A DNA stretch of 64,000 nt from NCBI GenBank assembly GCA_900317835.1, contig ONIL01000003.1, forward strand, positions 38,200 to 102,199, written 5' to 3'. The translations under genes and the position numbers were made by a program. Shown here one piece after another: positions 60,801-64,000 of this stretch (the first letter of the stretch is position 1; every line of letters begins with the position of its first letter). The notes beneath the pieces are model-generated. The model was given only the letters and a program-made list of their open reading frames with translations, made no database searches and was not told where the DNA came from. This DNA is from an uncultured Prevotellaceae bacterium (GTDB lineage: Bacteria; Bacteroidota; Bacteroidia; Bacteroidales; Muribaculaceae).

Positions 60801-62236
60801 GCCAGCACATTATCGCTTTGGAGATAGTTAGTAGACAGTAAAACCTGCTTTTTACCATTGACGGCAGAAGTGTAGAAGCCCACATTAAGTGTTCCTGTCA
60901 TTCCTTCTGGAGTAAACTGCTGGGTTCCATTAGAACTAGTAAAGTTATAGGTGCGGACGATACCTCCAGAAGTGTTGAGTACATAGATGTTGACACCAAT
61001 GCCAGTAGCATTAGTGGCTCGCGTCCAAGCATTTGCAATTAAGCCATAGTATTGAACACCTTGATTCGTCACCCAACTTAGTGTCTTGACAATAGTTCCT
61101 ATGGGCGCATTACTCGTTGAGTTACCTGATATATAATATCCGCCAGGATAGCCACTCTCGGCCATACCAGCCTCATTACCAGAAGCGAACACGCAGATGT
61201 GGTTAGGATGGGTGTCACCAAAATACTGTGCAAACAGTGATGACATATCCGAGTGACCATCGTGGTCTTCGTAAGCCGATCCCCAACTATTACTTACGAC
61301 AACGGGTTGATTCTGGGCATCAGCATAACCGCAGATTTTCTGGAATGAATTAGCAATATAAGTATTGGTCAGGTCGGCAATACCGCACAAATAAAGGTCA
61401 GTGCCTGGTGCCATGCCGCCATAGGTGGCGCTACTGTGATTGTCAGTTACAGTAACGTTGGTTCCACTGACAATCACGCTAGAACCACCCGCAATAGAGC
61501 TAGTGTGAGTGCCATGGTCAGAATCTGTAGCATCAGCTGTGGGCAGGTTTCCTGTACCAGTGTATTCCGTGGCACCTCCACTTCCACTTCCAGCATAACG
61601 GTAGGCTCGTTTGATGCGAGGATTACCATTCTTATCCTTAAAAGCAATGTGCTGGAAGTCAATACCACTATCAATCACACCCAACACAATGCCTGAACCA
61701 TCATAGCCATGTGGCAGATTTGCTGAAATGGCATCAGCTGTATAGGCGAGCACGTCATCGGTGTTGGTCGTCTGGCGAGCCACGTCAGTTAATGACTTCT
61801 TTAAAGAGGCAACATTGACGCGGGTAACGCACTCGAGATCAGCTAACTCATCAATCCTGTCAACGGGGATAAGAGCGGTCATGAGTCCGTTATCAAATTG
61901 GCATTGAACAATAACGCCTAATTGTTCGATGTCACTGATGCCCTTGTCATCATTGACACGGATAAAAGCTGAGATATAGATCTCTCCATCGATGGTATCG
62001 GGACGAGCAATGGGACGCCAAGTGGGGATTTGCCGCAACCCATCGGCCGCTTTAATCCTGCGACTTGGCTTATTTTGGTTATCAAAACTGATTTTTCCCG
62101 CCATCTCTTCGAGGAACATCTGAGTGGTTGTTGTCAACTTCTCAATGTTAGCGATATCTTGGGCCAGCACTGTCATACCGATGGCAACAAAACCCAGCAG
62201 CAGCGCAAAGCGTAATTTGTTAACTATCGTTTTCAT
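57812..62236 (-). CDS. Giant secreted S8 subtilisin-like peptidase with T9SS-type tail
   Basis: The protein has 1474 residues from the preferred start at 62236 (MKTIVNKLRFALLLGFVAIGMTVLA signal peptide). A start at 62263 would give a 4-bp ATGA overlap with the upstream gene and is a real alternative. The catalytic triad is Asp about 189 (GVIDSGIDFQH), His about 241 (TDSDHGTHTSSIAGG) and Ser about 610 (GSMAGTSMAAPAAAG), with a large insertion between His and Ser. Beyond about 700 are beta-sandwich modules (choice-of-anchor-like, VTITNTGNMPFTPVIDTTNLP). The tail is a T9SS type-A region (VTYVNTLGMQSSKPFEGVNI). It is likely a surface protease like the C5a-peptidase group. Confidence 0.9.
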   Translation of the reverse strand: MKTIVNKLRFALLLGFVAIGMTVLAQDIANIEKLTTTTQMFLEEMAGKISFDNQNKPSRRIKAADGLRQIPTWRPIARPDTIDGEIYISAFIRVNDDKGISDIEQLGVIVQCQFDNGLMTALIPVDRIDELADLECVTRVNVASLKKSLTDVARQTTNTDDVLAYTADAISANLPHGYDGSGIVLGVIDSGIDFQHIAFKDKNGNPRIKRAYRYAGSGSGGATEYTGTGNLPTADATDSDHGTHTSSIAGGSSVIVSGTNVTVTDNHSSATYGGMAPGTDLYLCGIADLTNTYIANSFQKICGYADAQNQPVVVSNSWGSAYEDHDGHSDMSSLFAQYFGDTHPNHICVFASGNEAGMAESGYPGGYYISGNSTSNAPIGTIVKTLSWVTNQGVQYYGLIANAWTRATNATGIGVNIYVLNTSGGIVRTYNFTSSNGTQQFTPEGMTGTLNVGFYTSAVNGKKQVLLSTNYLQSDNVLAIEVYSIGGSTSVVDIWGGSYSYLSNYLTTNGHSWTAGNDDMTAGDEATDLNVISVGSYVSRYYYDNSAGDISSFSSYAVEGVGPSGRIQPWITAPGEIIISAMNHSATSHDVYQTIVNSSTNPYGSMAGTSMAAPAAAGIVALWMQAAQEVGKDMTVNDIKEVMKESAIHDQWTNGTHANRFGYGKINALGGIEYILREYGDPTITVSSNNVTFDGAPGGTYTETISVSGIQLTDDIIAELNDPNGVYTINRSVNLGSGGDLVITYAPTSQGNHNATITLTSTGAESQTITVTGTSRVVTEATVADGRPTNYYQSYLPIYGNQYNNKQINQMIYPASMLTEIQGKKIKSMTFYPTTPLNFYGGEFTVKVGMTTQTAYTSSNNFTRITANMQTVKTGQVAVRNDTELVITFDEPFEYTGNNLVIDFEVTATGTRSSSQNFYGLNQSSTYRSFNSYGTTINNRGIYNTSNRRAFLPTVTFKWDAPFVAGELSDNSLTFTDAIIGNSEPQTVTITNTGNMPFTPVIDTTNLPSEFEVTGNGNIAVGGTLDLTVTYSPTDEGPHSGSFTVTIGDQAYTVIVSGNGITVTSTLISNTVMVPVYKSEAQPLAGIDYVVSDIDGDTDHGLAVSNSSGDINIQVVGNDKITSYDLYREDGGSWTAVATAEHNGTTYAQEGGNSVTVADGATAWLAMVDNTGGYTSDNEWYVPVINANSEQNNLNTYGAERQQKMVTDMSVEVERAEMGTHTWTANDKTYTHYTITLNMKDLILPTSEDVMSDYDLYKVRAWRQVDPDLLNEEVLVGAIHEGKNRPERATASGEFMMEEVDHAMFSKSTVVDGIGSMYFLGDNEDLESFYPTWTQPGSGEVMGTFGAQRLRLKSDVEYDEGGIDELTMRFIIRAYYTRTANLDQSIPNHMPGNRDGETAADGKYYIMEYSFDYTLDIDNQPITGVNSVWADREVVGVTYVNTLGMQSSKPFEGVNIVVTRYNDGSITTTKVVLK

Positions 62237-62259
62237 ATTGGTATGTTCTCTTGTTGTTA

Positions 62260-64000
62260 TCATTTAATTTGCTTATAATCACTGCTACTGGTGCTGTCCG
62301 TTGAAATATTGGCGACCGTTGCGACGGGATGATTGAATACCCTTGTAACGGCGTTGCTCGTTGCGTTGTTCACGCCGCGAACCTCAATCATGGACAGGTC
62401 AACCGAGAAGGTTTCGCCATCGGCTGGCGTGATGATTACAGCGCCATTGGCACTCACGGGAACATTCCAAGTATGGGAAGAGCCTGGGCTCCTGAACTCG
62501 TACAGTTCGCCATTCACAACGAGTTTTCCAGCGCCATCAGAACCAATTCCCGTTGTCACTGTAACTGCTACTGTATTGCCGACAAAGGTGTTGGGGACGT
62601 AGTAAGTGATGTTTCCTCCCTCAACAATATATCCGCAGTAGGTGTTGTTGCTGGCGGCCCCGTTATAGACGGCTGCATTCCTCCAAGTCCAATTGTCAGG
62701 ATCGACAAAAGCCGCCGTGGAGATCTCGGAAGACGTGCACTGGCTGAAGTCTATGCTGGCATAAAAGTCATAGCCACCGCTGCCCTCAGGGATGAGGATG
62801 TCGGCATCCATAGTTGCCTGGTAGTTGTAATAAGCCGGATGCTCGTTGTCACTAGTAGAAACCGAGAATTCATCAACAATTTCGTCTAAATTCTCCAGGT
62901 CAATAATGTCATTGGGTAGATAAATCTTGCTGGCAGCCAGTGAAGATTCAGTGCCCCAATCCTCTATATCTTCATCCCAGTAGCTAATGTAGGGGGTAAT
63001 AGCAATGGCAGGAGCCTTCACGCGCATGGGTGGAAGACCGCGTTGTGGAGCTCCACTGGGTGGATTGACCTGACCCTCATAGATAACGATGCTGCCAATG
63101 TCGGGTGAATAGCCATATGCCAATTGCCCATTCTGTTCTAATGCACCACGGAAAGAAATGACGTCTCCCGTGCTAAAGGTTTCATCATCGATATACATGT
63201 AATAAGTGTAACCAGCCTGTAGAGGACCATATGCTCCACCGTTAATAACAATATAGGGATGCCCTACGTCTGTTCCGATTGATATTACAACTGTAACGGT
63301 TGTGTTACTGTAACCAGGGGGAACAGTAAATGTAAGAGCTGATGAACCATTAATATAAGCATATCCATAATCCTGCATGTACATAATACCAGCGGCGCCT
63401 GTAGATGCATTTATAATAGACCAAGGATCGGACACTGTTAATTCATAATTACCATGGGTATAGTCATTATAAAAGTCGATGCTTCCCATGACAGGGTCAT
63501 TAGCCTTCTTGTAGCTCACATTCACCGTGAGAGTTCCTGCTTCGCTGCTGGTAATTGTTACCGTTGCAGTAGCCTCGTCCTCGTTACCGTTATAAGTAAC
63601 GGTGATATATTGCGGCTCGATATTATGATCCACGGGGCTAAGGACCGTGGGAGATACCGAGAATCCCACACCGTCGACACTGATGGTGACATCCTCGTTA
63701 AGGCTCCAACCTCCAAAAGCAAACTGGCCTGTGGCGGGCACATCTCCTCTTAATATGATTGACGAGGGATCAACGAGAATAAGAGGCTCCGAATCGCGGG
63801 CATCAGCATTGAGGTTGATGCGGGCAACCTTGGTAATGTTGTCAGCATCATCAGTGCGTTGTAGAGTGATGAAGTTGTCGCCTTCTTTGAGCAGGCCGGC
63901 AGTCAACTTGGGACTCGTCCCTGTTGGCTGCGAGAGCCTCAGGGTGTTCGTGTAAGCGTTGGTTTGACCTACGGGATCATAAACGCTACGGTTGTCCACC
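62260..64000 (-). CDS. Large secreted beta-rich protein, partial (N-terminus off the right edge)
   Basis: The frame is open from the right edge for 579 codons with no evident start, so this is a C-terminal part. It contains beta-sandwich modules (VTVTYNGNEDEATATVTITSSEAGTLTVNVSYKKAN split over about residues 130-165). There are two similar units with YAYINGSSALTFTVPPGYSNT and TYCGYIVEGGNITYYVPNTF, each followed by GIGSDGAGKLVVNGE-type loops. I do not recognise the family and see no T9SS tail or dockerin. Its stop lies immediately before the subtilase gene, so the two are probably one transcript. A role as adhesin or subtilase partner is possible. Confidence 0.7.
   Translation of the reverse strand, partial: VDNRSVYDPVGQTNAYTNTLRLSQPTGTSPKLTAGLLKEGDNFITLQRTDDADNITKVARINLNADARDSEPLILVDPSSIILRGDVPATGQFAFGGWSLNEDVTISVDGVGFSVSPTVLSPVDHNIEPQYITVTYNGNEDEATATVTITSSEAGTLTVNVSYKKANDPVMGSIDFYNDYTHGNYELTVSDPWSIINASTGAAGIMYMQDYGYAYINGSSALTFTVPPGYSNTTVTVVISIGTDVGHPYIVINGGAYGPLQAGYTYYMYIDDETFSTGDVISFRGALEQNGQLAYGYSPDIGSIVIYEGQVNPPSGAPQRGLPPMRVKAPAIAITPYISYWDEDIEDWGTESSLAASKIYLPNDIIDLENLDEIVDEFSVSTSDNEHPAYYNYQATMDADILIPEGSGGYDFYASIDFSQCTSSEISTAAFVDPDNWTWRNAAVYNGAASNNTYCGYIVEGGNITYYVPNTFVGNTVAVTVTTGIGSDGAGKLVVNGELYEFRSPGSSHTWNVPVSANGAVIITPADGETFSVDLSMIEVRGVNNATSNAVTRVFNHPVATVANISTDSTSSSDYKQIK

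Overview
The window is about 64 kb of a Bacteroidales chromosome, most likely a gut Muribaculaceae or Prevotella-like organism. The evidence is a SusC/SusD polysaccharide-utilisation locus, a PorE-like type IX secretion (T9SS) component, T9SS-type C-terminal sorting regions, BspA-type leucine-rich-repeat surface proteins, DUF3256 and DUF5715 proteins, many proteins ending in dockerin-like F-hand repeats, and promoters of the Bacteroidetes type (TTG, 19-20 nt, TAnnTTTG). The family-level assignment is inference. I saw no phage, transposase, CRISPR array or rRNA operon.

Layout. 1-9.5 kb: a partial Lrp/AsnC regulator, a Cys-less thioredoxin-fold lipoprotein next to an OPT transporter, a secreted protein, a PorE-like OmpA lipoprotein, an atypical nucleotide-sugar dehydrogenase, aquaporin and a DUF4332 protein. 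9.5-31.5 kb (all minus): a secreted glycan-degradation region. Its core is susC-susD, two surface lipoproteins, a GHL10-type glycosidase and a CotH-like lipoprotein. It is flanked downstream by two paralogous dockerin proteins and a dockerin-bearing phosphodiester glycosidase, and upstream by a SusE/F-like dockerin protein, a GH20 hexosaminidase and a low-molecular-weight phosphatase. 31.6-37.7 kb: DUF5715, HAD hydrolase, aroB, EamA exporter, GH53 galactanase, tRNA-Pro(GGG) and class II aldolase. 38-46 kb (plus): a dockerin protein, speA, a four-helix-bundle gene framed by inverted repeats, truA, a frameshifted TonB receptor, an HMA metal-binding protein, and rplU-rpmA. 46-53.6 kb (minus): a housekeeping run of xseB, xseA, DUF3256, M48 protease, mrp and trmB, headed by a surface LRR protein. 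53.8-64 kb: a second LRR surface protein, a polyprenyl diphosphate synthase with rnhB, then a giant T9SS-type subtilase and a partial secreted protein.

The theme that ties the window together is extracellular protein architecture. Five proteins end in a two-repeat dockerin-like module and carry no T9SS sorting tail. One SusE/F-like protein carries a dockerin near its N-terminus in place of a lipid anchor. Two LRR proteins carry a dockerin, then a cohesin-like beta domain, then a T9SS tail. This is compatible with a surface assembly system in which T9SS-anchored LRR proteins hold dockerin-tagged enzymes, but that is a hypothesis. Other points that stand out are a 27-bp in-frame tandem duplication inside ribosomal protein L27, replacement of the catalytic Cys and Asn in the sugar dehydrogenase, the repeat-bounded four-helix-bundle cassette with a gene-less repeat copy 37 kb away, and a single-base frameshift in the TonB receptor.
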